Positions 1-9,631 of a stretch of 64,000 bases of DNA are shown here, one piece after another (the stretch's first letter is position 1; each line of letters starts with the position of its first letter). The notes below the pieces were generated by a model that was given only the letters and a program-made list of their open reading frames with translations, was not told the DNA's origin and ran no database searches. Source of the stretch: Daphnia carinata (Eukaryota > Arthropoda > Branchiopoda > Diplostraca > Daphniidae); NCBI RefSeq assembly GCF_022539665.2, contig NC_081336.1:5934278-5998277 (forward strand). The letters run 5' to 3'. Made by a program: the position numbers and the translations under genes.

Positions 1-328
1 ATCAAAAGCGAAATGAGGTCCATGCGATCTTCTCCTGTCAGTGACTTCGCCACACATTCCTCGAACATAGCCGGGTCTCGTTTTCCAGGCCGTTCACTGC
101 CCCTTCCGGCTGCACGACCATCTTCCATTTCCAGCGGAAGACCGCTGCTCTGGTCGACAGCCACCAATTGCCCAAGCGATGTCCCTTCCACAATCACATG
201 ATCTGTGTGATCGACGTTCATTACGTGAACCTGCATCCGACTTGGTGCAGTCAATCAACGCGTGACCCGCTGATAAGCCGCTTTTCTCGAGCAGCTTCTT
301 CGACGGGCGGAGGAGCATAATTGCATCT

Positions 329-694
329 TTACTTCCTCCATCCGGGATAGACACCTTCACCGGTACAGCACTCCTTTTCTCCTCCTCCGGCTGCTCCAAT
401 GTCGATCGCCCCAAGCTCCACTGTCGGAGGGCTGCTAAAGCAGATCTTCAATTCCTTATAGAGCTTCAGTAAATTACTTCCCAAGATGAAGTCGGGTGCA
501 AAAGTTTTCAGCACGACAGCTTCTCCTTCCACCGACGTGTTCTTATTTCTCACCTTCAGGGCAACTTTCCCTCTTGGTTGCATCGGTTGTCCATCGGCTG
601 TCACCACCATGGATCCATCCCATGGGGTAATTCTCAACTTCAATTTGCTTGTTAATGACGGCGTAATTACAGAAATTACCGCTCCCGTGTCCAC
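329..694 (-). pseudogene. Retroelement aspartic protease, degenerate element A
   Basis: The frame carries the retropepsin active-site signature LVDTGAVISVIT close to its upstream end. The conserved-looking ILGSNLL motif follows about 75 residues later, as expected for the second half of a retropepsin fold. Proteases of this kind cut the Gag-Pol polyprotein during particle maturation. The frame is open but shorter than a full gag-pol frame and is separated from the upstream gag by frame changes, so no functional product is expected. The family is clear from DTGA plus ILG; assignment to Ty3/gypsy rather than BEL rests on the surrounding gag. Confidence 0.6.
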
Positions 695-701
695 TAAAGC
701 T

Positions 702-2302
702 TCAACGGGGCATCCACCAATCCAAATTTCTTCGGTGGGCTACTGATCGCCGCCATTGGCCGCTCCATTTGATTGGCTCTGCTCTCCGCCAATCACAGCA
801 CAGGCTGCTTTTGGCTCCGCCCCCTCCGGCTTCGTAGGTTTTGTAGGCTTTGTAGGCTTTGGCGTGCCGTCTCGCTTCTTTTCCTTTGGACAATTCCTTG
901 CCATATGTCCCTCTCTCTCTTCGGTCTTCCCAGTGCTCCGGACGCGCGTTCCCCGCCTCAAGGCCTACAATCCATTTGTAGGCCGCTCCTTCGAGCGACA
1001 CGTCTATCGCTCTCGCCAAGTCATTATTGGTTCATCTGTTGTGGCGACCGATCCTTTCAAAACGATCAATCCACCCCACAGCATTTTCCTTCGTCGTGCC
1101 GCGGAATTTCTCCGGCTCTTTATACTGGAAAATCGCCCTCTCCGCCATGTCCTCCTCCTCTGCCAGAAAAGGATCCCAAGCTAGTTCCTCTTCCTGGGCT
1201 ATGGACTGCCGCCTTGGTGAACCCCCGACACTAAGTCCACTTCTTTCCGGCCTGATCAACACTGCTGCGTGCGGCGTGCTAGAAGCTCGAGGTCGTAGAC
1301 CTTCGCGAAGGCTTCTTCTTCCAAAGTCCGCTCTTCCTCGACAGCTGCTCACTCTCAGCACCTGACGATCTCCCGATGATACCAGTGGTGTCGGCTTCCA
1401 CGCCAACCGCGCTTATTCCGTCACCAGCGCCATCCGCTTGCACTGATACTGGACGCGCCCCTTCCTGGTTTTCGGTCACCAACTCCTGCGTCGCGAGCGA
1501 ATTCGTCGCAATAGTCCGCTGAACTCGCGACCCTTGATCGCTGCCAACGTTCTCCACCTTCCGCTGCCTGCTTTCCGCCTGAATGGCTTGTATTACGATC
1601 CTTTCCTGGCTTGCGGGTCCTGCTACTTGCGGGATGTGCGACGCAGCGTCGTCCACCTCCGGTCGTCGCGTTTGCAATTTCCGGCCTCGGTCGACAACCA
1701 ACTCTTCCTGTCGCTCCTCTTCTCCCGCTCTTGCTCGTGTGACGAACGCGCTCCCAACAACACGGGCACCCTCACGATGCTCGTATGCCACCGTCAGCTC
1801 GTATCCCCCTTTTTCCGCAGCCCACCTGGTTTCCTGACTCTCGAATACCTGGAGCCTCCACGAATTCCTCACCCTGTTGTTCGGAATCCAACTCAAACTG
1901 CGTCAAATCTGGGATACTTCCTTGTTGGGATACCTCTTCGGCTACGCACGCACCTCTCTGCCCGAAAGTAAGCTCACTCACCTCACCAGGGGGACCTCTT
2001 GATCGCCCCTTAGACCGCACTGATGTTGTACCTGCCTCCTGTAATCTCGTAGAAGCCCGTGCCACTGCACTTAGAGTTGCCGTTGGCCTCAAACCCGTGT
2101 AATAGGTCTGAATCTCCTTCGCCGCCTCTTCAGCTGCTAGTCTACGACTCCTTTCCCCAGCGTCTGGAATCACACCTCTCCCGTGTGACTTCAAAACGAG
2201 GACCCGCCGCGACCTACTGTCAATCACACGTTCTATCAGACCGTTGTTGTGGCCTCGTGCCCAACAATAAATTGCTGAGTTCGACTTCCAGAGACCCCTC
2301 AC
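702..2302 (-). pseudogene. Retroelement gag-like region, frameshifted
   Basis: Three overlapping minus-strand frames together resemble a retrotransposon Gag. A charged low-complexity N-terminal part lies at about 1300-2300. A block near 1030-1160 contains KFRGTTKENAVGWIDRFERI, a typical Gag capsid-like motif. The end of a CCHC zinc knuckle (GHMARNCPK) sits at about 885-915. The first two cysteines of the knuckle are not present in the same frame. A proline-lysine-threonine repeat (KPTKPTKPTKP) follows. Gag would bind element RNA and build the particle. The multiple frame changes show a decayed copy. Confidence 0.5.
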
Positions 2303-2640
2303 AACAAATGCCTACCTGAGTTACACGTGCGGCTGACCAGTTGGGAACGCAGGAGCATCTCCACCATGTTACAACTCTAAGATAAGGTTCGTTTATTGGA
2401 CTCACTTCACAAGATACAGTACTAAGCACAGGTGATAACTCAAACAACTAGTCTACGACTGCGACACAGTACCTTGATGAAGGACTTCTGTTGAACTAAC
2501 TCACTAATCAACTCACTCGATTACTCGACTACTAACTGAACTGCTAAAAACTGAACTCCACTGACTTGTCAGAGTCGGGGTCTTAAAGCTCCCGACATCC
2601 GGTCAGAGCGACAAATACTAGCCATAGTTGACTTGCGCAG

Positions 2641-3126
2641 GAAGACACAAAGAAATGCTACAAGTTCTTCGACAGACTTCAGCAGTCAAACGTTGCAAGG
2701 AACATTCAGGTACACTTTTTCTTCAATGTTGTGTATTATTATTAAACATTTTCTGTGGTTCTAAATGTTTATCCCTAGGATGGAAGACCATTTCCAGAAT
2801 GGTGTGGAAGATATGTTACCATACAGGAAACTAATGAAAAACGCAAACCTTCCAAATACAAAGAGCCTTCATGCTTTATCGTACAAACCTTAGAGAGGGG
2901 CTGTAACAACAATCCCTTATGCTTATACAGCTTTGTGCCCCGTTACTGGTTATCAACGGACCACAAGTTTCTGCTATACCCACCATGTACTACATCAGAA
3001 GGCAATTTGAATCCTGCGTGTTGGGGGAAAAAACATTTGAAAGATTCCACCACCCATTCAATACTTGCCTGGAATACGATGTTCATAATATTGTCACGAT
3101 TGCAACTTGTAATACTTAATTATTAA
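2641..3126 (+). pseudogene. Unidentified two-exon ORF
   Basis: An open exon 2641-2709 (23 codons) ends at CAG|GTACAC. It joins in phase to 2779-3126 after the acceptor ATCCCTAG, and the joined frame then runs to TAA. It gives about 138 residues rich in cysteine, tryptophan and proline (for example GRPFPEWCGRYV). No start codon or polyadenylation signal is tied to it, and I recognise no family. It may be a host-gene fragment like its neighbours or a chance frame. The clean splice phase is the only positive evidence. Confidence 0.3.
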
Positions 3127-3130
3127 TGTT

Positions 3131-3710
3131 GTGCCTTTGGCAAGGTTATTGACGAGATGGATCTTCGGGTCCATTCTGTGGAAAACATTGTTATGGTACT
3201 ATGCATTGAGTACTAAGAAAAACCTTGTCCATTTGTTACTTAGAATTTCCCTGACTACGTTTATCAAGAACGTAGTTGTTACTCTGGTAGAATCAGTGTG
3301 GAATCGTTTGGAGTCAGTGTTCTTAGAGATTGCATGCGGTATAGGTTATTTTGGTGTTTGGTGTGCTTTCATACTAACAAACTACTGGTAGTGCATTTTG
3401 CCAGTAGTGGTAAGACAGCGAATTGTCTATGTTATCGGCACAGCAACTATCTGTGGCGCCATTATTGGTGAAGAAATCATCGTTGTTAAAGTGTTTGTGT
3501 TAGTTTTTAACTGTGTTTGCGCATGTCTCAGAATTGCCCGTGACAATATTATGAATCCAGAGAACAAGCCTGGTAAGTTTCAATTACTTTATGTGCAATT
3601 ATGTTGTAATCTCTAGAATTCATTTTAATTTTGTTATTGCAGTGAGTACTATTTACGAGGCAGAACTGCAGTCCAAAATTGCTGCCTTGGAAAAGAACAT
3701 ATGAGATTTC
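3131..3710 (+). pseudogene. Unidentified hydrophobic ORF remnant with one intron
   Basis: One plus-strand frame is open from 3131, broken by a TAG near 3390, and reopens from about 3398 to a donor (CCTG|GTAAGT) near 3572. After the acceptor TTATTGCAG near 3641 the frame continues as STIYEAELQSKIAALEKN and stops at TGA. The first part is strongly hydrophobic, as in a multi-pass membrane protein. The tail looks like a short coiled coil. I cannot name the family. The in-frame stop suggests a decayed gene fragment. Confidence 0.3.
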
Positions 3711-4342
3711 AAAAAGCACATCGAATAAGTTACAAATTTTTTGTTTAAATGTCTTAAAAGATGTTTTTTTTCTGTGTCCTCGCCATGCCGTGTTGGTATG
3801 TTGCCAGGACGAACTGGATTTATCAGTCATTTCATGTTAAATATAAAGAAATTTGTGTTATTCTGCAGTTATTTTTTTTTCTGAAACTGTAACAATTTTA
3901 TGTAGGCAGTAAAAATGCATTTAAAAAATCGAAGAATAGTCCCATAAGGGATATCGGGTACGAGTATTGGGACGAGTATAGAAGATGAGCCCCGGCTGAG
4001 TCTAACGGCTGGGTATGTGAACGGCTTTTGGCTCTTACTTGAGAGGCTCGACGTCTTTTTTTTTTTTTTTTATTCGTCCTCGATACCAGTCTAGGAGGCT
4101 GTTATGGCTGCAAACAAGCGGTCCAAATACCCGCCCGCTGGACCGGTCTAGGAGTCTAGACGAGTCCGAAATACCAGTCTTGGAGGGGTTTTTGCCCTCT
4201 GAATTTCTGCTAGGGAAGCAATCCAGGACTAACTTCATTGCTTCCTTTATCTATTTCTTTAATCGTGATGTTGTTCAAATAATGTTTCACTTAAATTTGT
4301 GTTAAAGAATGATCTAAAAGAAGTATATATTTCCCATTGCAG

Positions 4343-4574
4343 GTTTTGCTTTACTTTGACAGAATTGAAGTCGTCAATATATTGAGCCCTTCAAGTGGTT
4401 TGTAGGTTCATGTTAAGAGGGGAATTTAGCAGCTTCAATTAGTTATTTTCCTTTTTTATTAATAACAGTGTATGATATTGTCAAAACTACACAGCCGATT
4501 ATGACAGGACACTGGCGTACAACAAAATTCACCACGAGCTTAACCAGTTTATTTCTGTACATAGTCTGCAAGAG
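4343..4574 (+). pseudogene. ERLIN (SPFH/prohibitin family) gene fragment, two exons
   Basis: Exon 4343-4397 reads VLLYFDRIEVVN and joins by a phase-1 intron (donor GTTTGT, acceptor TAATAACAG) to exon 4469-4574. The second exon begins VYDIVK and, after loss of one base in an A run near 4487, continues as [18 protein letters not shown] and ends SVHSLQE before GTAAAA. These are diagnostic blocks of the SPFH domain of erlin-1/2, endoplasmic reticulum proteins that help degrade activated IP3 receptors. No upstream or downstream erlin exons are seen and the frame is broken, so this is a truncated fragment. It ends about 120 bp before the LTR-like repeat of the neighbouring retroelement. Confidence 0.8.
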
Positions 4575-4696
4575 GTAAAACTATATCAACATGTCGTGTT
4601 TGGATAGTTTAAAATTGTCACACTGGACTTTACTTTGTAAGTGATTTGTATTTATTTCTAACAGAAAATACAAAGCATGACAGAAATGAAGAATTA

Positions 4697-4975
4697 CTAC
4701 GCGTTTTACTTAACTTTGAACGTGAAGAGAATTGTGGGAGAGCTTGAAGTGTACGAGAGTACTTAAGAACTAACTCAGGGCTAAAAATGTATGGGCTTTT
4801 ATACCCTCGTGAAGAATATACGCCCCATCTCTAGGGTTACATGAATTCTAGGGATAATTATCTTTTACCAAATTATCGGCGTGTTTCATCATCTTTTCAA
4901 GAGAAGCTGTATTGTACGCCATTGTCACGTCTTTTCAGAAACGACAACCACGTCACTATTTTTTTCCCTCGCGGT
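4697..4975 (-). repeat. LTR-like direct repeat, left copy
   Basis: This aligns over about 280 bp with 13083-13362 in the same orientation. Shared blocks include ACTTAACTTTGAACGTGAA, GGGCTTTTATACCCTCGTGA, ATATACGCCCCATCTCTAGG and TCTTTTCAAGAGAAGCTG. Its position downstream of env makes it the 3' LTR. Exact TG/CA ends were not identified. Confidence 0.65.
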
Positions 4976-5106
4976 AGGTCCCCCTTCTTCAAGACAGGCG
5001 ACCCGACTGTACTAACAATCATAAAAAGGAAATCAAGGGCATAACAAAATATTGGGGAAAAAACTCGTGATTTTCAAAATCTATCAGAAGCTAGTAGAGA
5101 ATGAAT

Positions 5107-5283
5107 AACTATAGTAATGAGAAAGCATACAATGGAGCGAGGTCGCTTTAGAAAGGTGAAGAAACAACTATAGAAAAAGTCAAGGATACGATAAACCGAG
5201 GTCGCTTTAGAGAGCTAAAGGAACAACTATAGTAAAGGGCAAACATACGACAAAGCGAGGTCGCTTTAGAGAGGTTAATGAGC
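5107..5283. repeat. 59-bp tandem repeat, three copies
   Basis: Three head-to-tail units begin with AACTATAG at 5107, 5166 and 5225. Each contains the block GCGAGGTCGCTTTAGA, or ACCGAGGTCGCTTTAGA in the middle copy. Unit length is exactly 59 bp in the two measurable intervals. Units differ by several substitutions. The array lies in the non-coding 3' part of the retroelement. Confidence 0.85.
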
Positions 5284-5517
5284 TCTTATCGGAAAGGAAT
5301 TTGCTAGAACTACGGAAGGGATACAAGCATAAGAAAGACGGCTATAATTAGCAATTTACACATAGGTGTGAAAAAAGACAAACTACAACGTTATGATGTG
5401 TAAGGAAATTCAACTGTTGCGTTCCATCTTTAATTTGTTTCGTGCCCCCAAACAAAAATGTTCACTTTTGAATTGATTCTTCAAAATCTTCGCGTTTTTT
5501 AGTGTGCTATTGTGTGT

Positions 5518-6007
5518 TTTGTTGACACTACCTTTACTAGTATTATAAGCCGTTTTAGTCGCCTAACCCCATATGACCGTGCGGAGTTTTTGGAGATCTG
5601 AACGAGAGTGTACAACGACAACGTTCATTTGGATTCTCCATTATTCTTCCATGCTCCATGGGTTGACGACTTTTACTACAGGTAAGTAATCTCTTCATAA
5701 TTTTCTTTTCTTCTTCATTTCACACTATTGTTTCTTTTTTCTTTTTAGCACATATCCTGGTTATGCCAGGTATCGGAACCTTTTTTCTCATTTTTATGCG
5801 CGTCTTCTTTGGTGGTTTGAGTCCGATGACGACATTTACCACCCGACTCCTCGCTGTTCCAAATTCTACAGAGAAGTTACTGAAGACGAAATGCAAGTAC
5901 GGCAAGATCCTCGGCTCGTTTGGCTTGATGTTTTGAATGCTGAGGCTGAAGAACACGACGCTGAAAACGACGATCTTTTAGATTTTAACAATAATCGTAA
6001 AGAATAG
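5518..6007 (+). pseudogene. Spliced unidentified ORF antisense to the retroelement
   Basis: Exon 5518-5681 ends at the strong donor ACAG|GTAAGT. It joins in phase 2 to exon 5749-6007 after the acceptor TTTCTTTTTAG. The second exon is open for 85 codons to TAG (key stretches YARYRNLFSHFYARLLWWF, FYREVTEDEMQVRQDPRL, acidic tail AEAEEHDAENDDLLDF). An AATAAA follows 24 nt after the stop. The first exon contains one in-frame TGA at 5599-5601 and no ATG was found, so the gene is incomplete or decayed. I recognise no family. It is convergent with the env frame, whose stop at 6029 is only about 20 bp away. Confidence 0.45.
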
Positions 6008-6028
6008 TTGTAACTTTTTTGTTTTTTA

Positions 6029-7569
6029 TCAATAAACTTTTTTCGCTTTTTCACAGAGCAGTTGGTTTTTTCTTTCACTAACGTCACTAGCAATTTTTTT
6101 TTTTAGATTTTCAGTTTTCATCTCATCCCTGCCACGGTGTCCGGGTGGAGCGCTTTCACACTGTTCATGAGCGATAAGACGCTTATGTAACATGTAGAAT
6201 TTAAGCACTAAGAGCACTATTCCACACATTAGAAGGATATTGAAGGCCACTAACTCGTAAGGATAACGAGTAAGGTAAAACTCTTTTTGTTTTTCTTTTT
6301 CCAAAATTAAATTTTGAATTTGCTCTCCAATCATTTCAGATGACAACGTTGCTTGTGCGTTGCGATGAAGCAGCTGACTGATAATGTCTACAGACGAAGT
6401 ATTTTCTCGCGGAAGCTCGACGAAAGTGTGCTTGCCATCAGTTGCTTGGAAATCTTGAGCAAAAATTTTCACTGTTGGTAGAACAATTGCTTGTACATTG
6501 GCGCCATTACATTTCCTTCCATGCTGGCTGGGAATACCCATTCTTCGGTTCGAGCGGTGCATCCCAAAGGTACTTTAAACATTCCTACAGCTGGTAACGT
6601 TGTTGTTCTCAAAGGTGGCTGCTCTCCTCCTGCTGGACATGAAAACACAATCTCGTGCGGCTTTGTGGCTGAGTAGACCCATTGATTGGATCCCATGTAG
6701 ACTACTTCAGGCCCGCGCCAATCTGTGAACTTCTTTTTGCATTGTGTATTAATTCGGGCCGAATCATTTAGAAAGACAGCCATTGCGCAAGATTTTCGGG
6801 CTGTTCTCTTGTTGATGCCGGTATGAAATTTACACAGTGGTCTTCCTATTTTGCTGCAATCTTTAACATCTTCTTTGGATAGTTCTAGATACGTTTCGAG
6901 ATCGGCAGACACAGCAAGATATTCTGGTAAATTTCCAAACACATGCGTTCCTTTGTCTGTAGCTGCCGGAAGGTTGATAATTTCGAAGAGCTTGTACTGC
7001 TGGACGTGATCGAAGATAGGAACATGTATGAAGAAACGAAACGAGTTTTCCACGGCCGCTACAGTGACAGTTGATTCTCGGTAGGTGACCCAAAGCTCGT
7101 CGCTGGAAATAGACCATCCTCTTGGTAATTGCTCGTTTATCATTCTAATAACTTTATTGAATCTTGCTGGAGAGACAATTTGTGGCGCCAAATGCCCGTT
7201 GGCTAACAGACTGAAGCCGACATCGAGACTATCGGCAAATTGTTGTAGCCACAGCAAGATTTGATTCATTGCTTAAAGTGTTTCGTCCAGTTGGATGTAA
7301 TACTCGAAATGATTTAGTATTAGTTGTCCTATGTTCCCCTCCGTCTCCATGAGGTGTGTTATGACATTGTTTAGTATGGAACACTGGCCTTGCAGCTCTC
7401 TGATGAGTTTTGCGTTTGTTCTGGACTCCCAAAGTGATTCATTCACTATTGTTGCTTGTTTATCAATGATGTGGATTACTTCTCTTTGATCTCGAGAAAC
7501 AAGTTGTATTTGACTGTTTAATTCTTCTAAATCATTTTGTGTAGATACTCCAAACAGCCATTTCAGCAT
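6029..7569 (-). pseudogene. Errantivirus-like envelope (env) remnants
   Basis: Three minus-strand frames in series read: 7569-7273 (opens with a WLFGVST block and leucine-rich heptads), 7269-6469 (cysteine-bearing ectodomain-like segment), and 6562-6029 (membrane-proximal part, one hydrophobic segment of about 22 residues near 6190-6260, charged tail). The order fits the fusion-protein-like env of arthropod errantiviruses, which mediates membrane fusion in intact viruses. The receptor-side N-terminal part and signal peptide are not visible. A stop separates the first two frames and a frame change separates the last two, so no functional envelope can be made from this copy. Confidence 0.65.
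6031..6036 (+). terminator. Candidate polyadenylation signal of the antisense ORF
   Basis: AATAAA lies 24 nt downstream of the TAG of the plus-strand spliced frame, in T-rich sequence. On the other strand it overlaps the last codons of env. Confidence 0.45.
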
Positions 7570-7582
7570 TGATCCTCCACCG

Positions 7583-8501
7583 TCAACAAGACTTCGACGG
7601 TTTATTTGAATCGATTTGTTGTTTGAAGATAGCGTTTTCTCTCAGGATCAGTGAGTTTCTTAACAGCGGCCCAATCAGAAAAAAAAGGAACGGCACTAGT
7701 AGAGTTAAATATCTGGCTGGAGGTCTTCTGCTACGAGTGGGTCTTCTAGTTGGCATTGGCGTGCTTACTTCCGGAGTGGGCGTGACCACATCGTTTTCTT
7801 CGATGTCTGGTGATTCACTGCTCTGTTCAACTAGGGTTTCTTCTGGATCAGCCTGAGGTTGTGGATCACTTGAATCAGGTATTTCTTGCGTCTCCTCTTC
7901 TTGCTGATTTTCATCTTTTTCTGTGGCTTCTTCAGTGATGCTAGGACTTGACACAGCTTCATGAAATGACTTCATACGCAGTACGTGGACGATATCCGTT
8001 TTACCTCGGCCAATTGCCGATATCACTTCATAGTTCACTGGTGTGGTTTGTCTTAACACTTTGAATGGTCCTAGCCAACGATGAAGAAGTTTTTCTGATT
8101 TTCCCGCTTTACGCACAGGCTTGTAAATCAACACTAAATCTCCTTCTTTGAATGCCAATTCTCTGTGGCGTGCATCGTAAGTTTCTTTTTGCTTTTGCTG
8201 TAAACGTTCCATTCTAATTCTCACTTTTTCTCTAGCTGATGCTAAGTCAGCAACTTAACGTTCTGCGTATCCTAATGCAGCTTCTTCTTCTTCCAGCAAT
8301 GGGTTTGGATCTGCTTCCATCTCCAAATCGATGGGAAGTCTTGGCTCACGTCCGTAAAGGAAGAAGAATAGTGAGTATCCTATGGATTCTTGTCTGGCTG
8401 TGTTGTAGGCAAAGCACACATACTGCAAGGTTTCATCCCAATCTCGTTGGTCACTGCTTACGTACATTGATAGCATTGCAGCCAAGGTATTGTTCATCCT
8501 T
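7583..8501 (-). pseudogene. Integrase C-terminal half (split gene)
   Basis: The segment 8255-8501 carries the end of the catalytic core (DWDETLQYVCFAYNT, GYSLFFFLYGREPRLP). After a frame change, 7583-8224 carries the C-terminal GPY/F-type domain (HRWLGPFKVL). A long acidic-proline stretch and a short hydrophobic end follow. Integrase joins element DNA to the host chromosome. The core is cut at 8501/8502 by the 1.13-kb inserted element. The other half of the core resumes at 9632. Confidence 0.75.
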
Positions 8502-9631
8502 CCCAGACAGCACACTACCGTCTTTAAGACGTCTTTTGTCCTAGTCAACGGGACTGTGCCTACCGTATTAAGAACGTCCCAGAATGGTCTAAAAGGCGCC
8601 AATTCTGGTATTCATGACCGCCTAACCAGGGATAAAAGAGGGGTTTTGTAGGGTTTTTGTACTGTGACGTGGGCCCAAAGACGTCTCTTGGTCGGGCCGA
8701 AGGACGTCTTTTATAGGGCCAATAAAAAGTTTTTTGGCCGCCCATATATTAAAGGCAAAGAGGAAAAAGATTCCGTGGCTGGAATCGAAGTCGGGTCTCC
8801 CGCGCCACTTTCAGATGTTCTTTCCACTAGACCATTCTACATATATTAAAGTTAATATTCCCGAGTATTACAAAAGAAATGTAGGAAAATACTTAAGGTT
8901 TTTTCGAGAACAGATCCCAAACAGGATTTAAAAAACATAAAAATGTAGTCAAAATTAAGGTAAACCCTAGTCCCATCAAAAGTAATTAAACCAATTATGC
9001 ATAAATTTATTTTAAATTTCAAACTTAGTATGATTTGCAAATTTTTTTAGGACATGAATTATTTGATATTTAAGTCCAATAATAACTAATGCTTGTTCTG
9101 AGCATTTCCTATGCTAAATTAATGTATATATTTGCCTGGCTCCCTTATTTCGCGCTTACACTTATTTCAATAGCTTGATTCTCGTAAGCTATTTGATAAG
9201 GCATTGTGATAAAAAGGGGTGTCGACTTCAAGCTCGAGAAAACTAGAAAAAACCACTTAACAATAAGTTTAGTCTAAGTGCATTTCGGTTCAAAATTCTA
9301 ATTTCGGCCCAATATGAAATTTTTAGGATGGTTTTTATCCCGGAAAAACCAGGCGTGTTTTCTGGGATTCAGACCATGTGTATTTCGGTTAAAAAGCCTG
9401 ATTTTGGCCCAATAAAAGCCGTCTTTTTCACGGCGTTTCGAACCGCGTAACGTCATTAAACATGCCTAGTTTTGGCCCGATAAAAACCGTTTCTTTTATT
9501 GCGTTTCGGACCGCACGTTTTGGCAAAGGGGAACCAGTCTGGGCCTGATAAAAGCCGTCTTTTTCCGGTCCTACATTATGTTTTCGATAAGACGGTTTTT
9601 ATCCCGGAAAAAACCAGGCGTGTTGTCTGGG
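8502..9631. mobile_element. Terminal-inverted-repeat element inserted in the integrase gene
   Basis: The left end reads CCCAGACAGCAC inward and the right end, reverse-complemented, reads CCCAGACAACAC, a 12-bp inverted repeat with one mismatch. The integrase reading frame is interrupted exactly at these ends. The flanks are compatible with a short duplication (TT on each side). The interior has no transposase frame. Subterminal motifs such as GGCCCAATAAAA, GCCGTCTTTTT and TTTTTATCCCGGAAAAA recur in both orientations. This fits a non-autonomous DNA transposon. The superfamily is unknown. Confidence 0.6.
8776..8843 (-). other. tRNA-like (pseudo-tRNA or SINE head) module, Asp/Glu-like
   Basis: On the minus strand an A-box-like ATGGTCTAGTGG is followed by GCGGGAGACCCG and a B-box-like CTTCGATTCC. 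The first resembles tRNA-Glu and the rest tRNA-Asp. The T-stem and acceptor stem pair poorly, so it is not a working tRNA. It lies inside the inserted TIR element. It could be the polymerase III promoter of a SINE or a decayed tRNA. Confidence 0.45.

Larger units (their letters stand above)
1..2610 (-). mobile_element. Degenerate Ty3/gypsy-like retrotransposon fragment (gag-protease end)
   Basis: Minus-strand reading frames run in the order gag-like (about 2300 down to 700), aspartic protease (about 700 to 330) and a post-protease linker that leaves through the left edge. Frames change several times, and the linker switches frame near position 240, so this copy is dead. Reverse transcriptase, RNase H and integrase would lie to the left of the window. 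The stretch 2320-2610 has no frame and has the short-word ACT/AACT-rich composition of a 5' LTR or leader. No second LTR copy is visible, so that boundary is a guess. The protease and gag matches make a Ty3/gypsy-type element likely. Confidence 0.6.

Noticed and set aside
5107..5283. CRISPR-like array
   Set aside because: Units are contiguous tandem repeats without unique spacers, in a eukaryotic retroelement.
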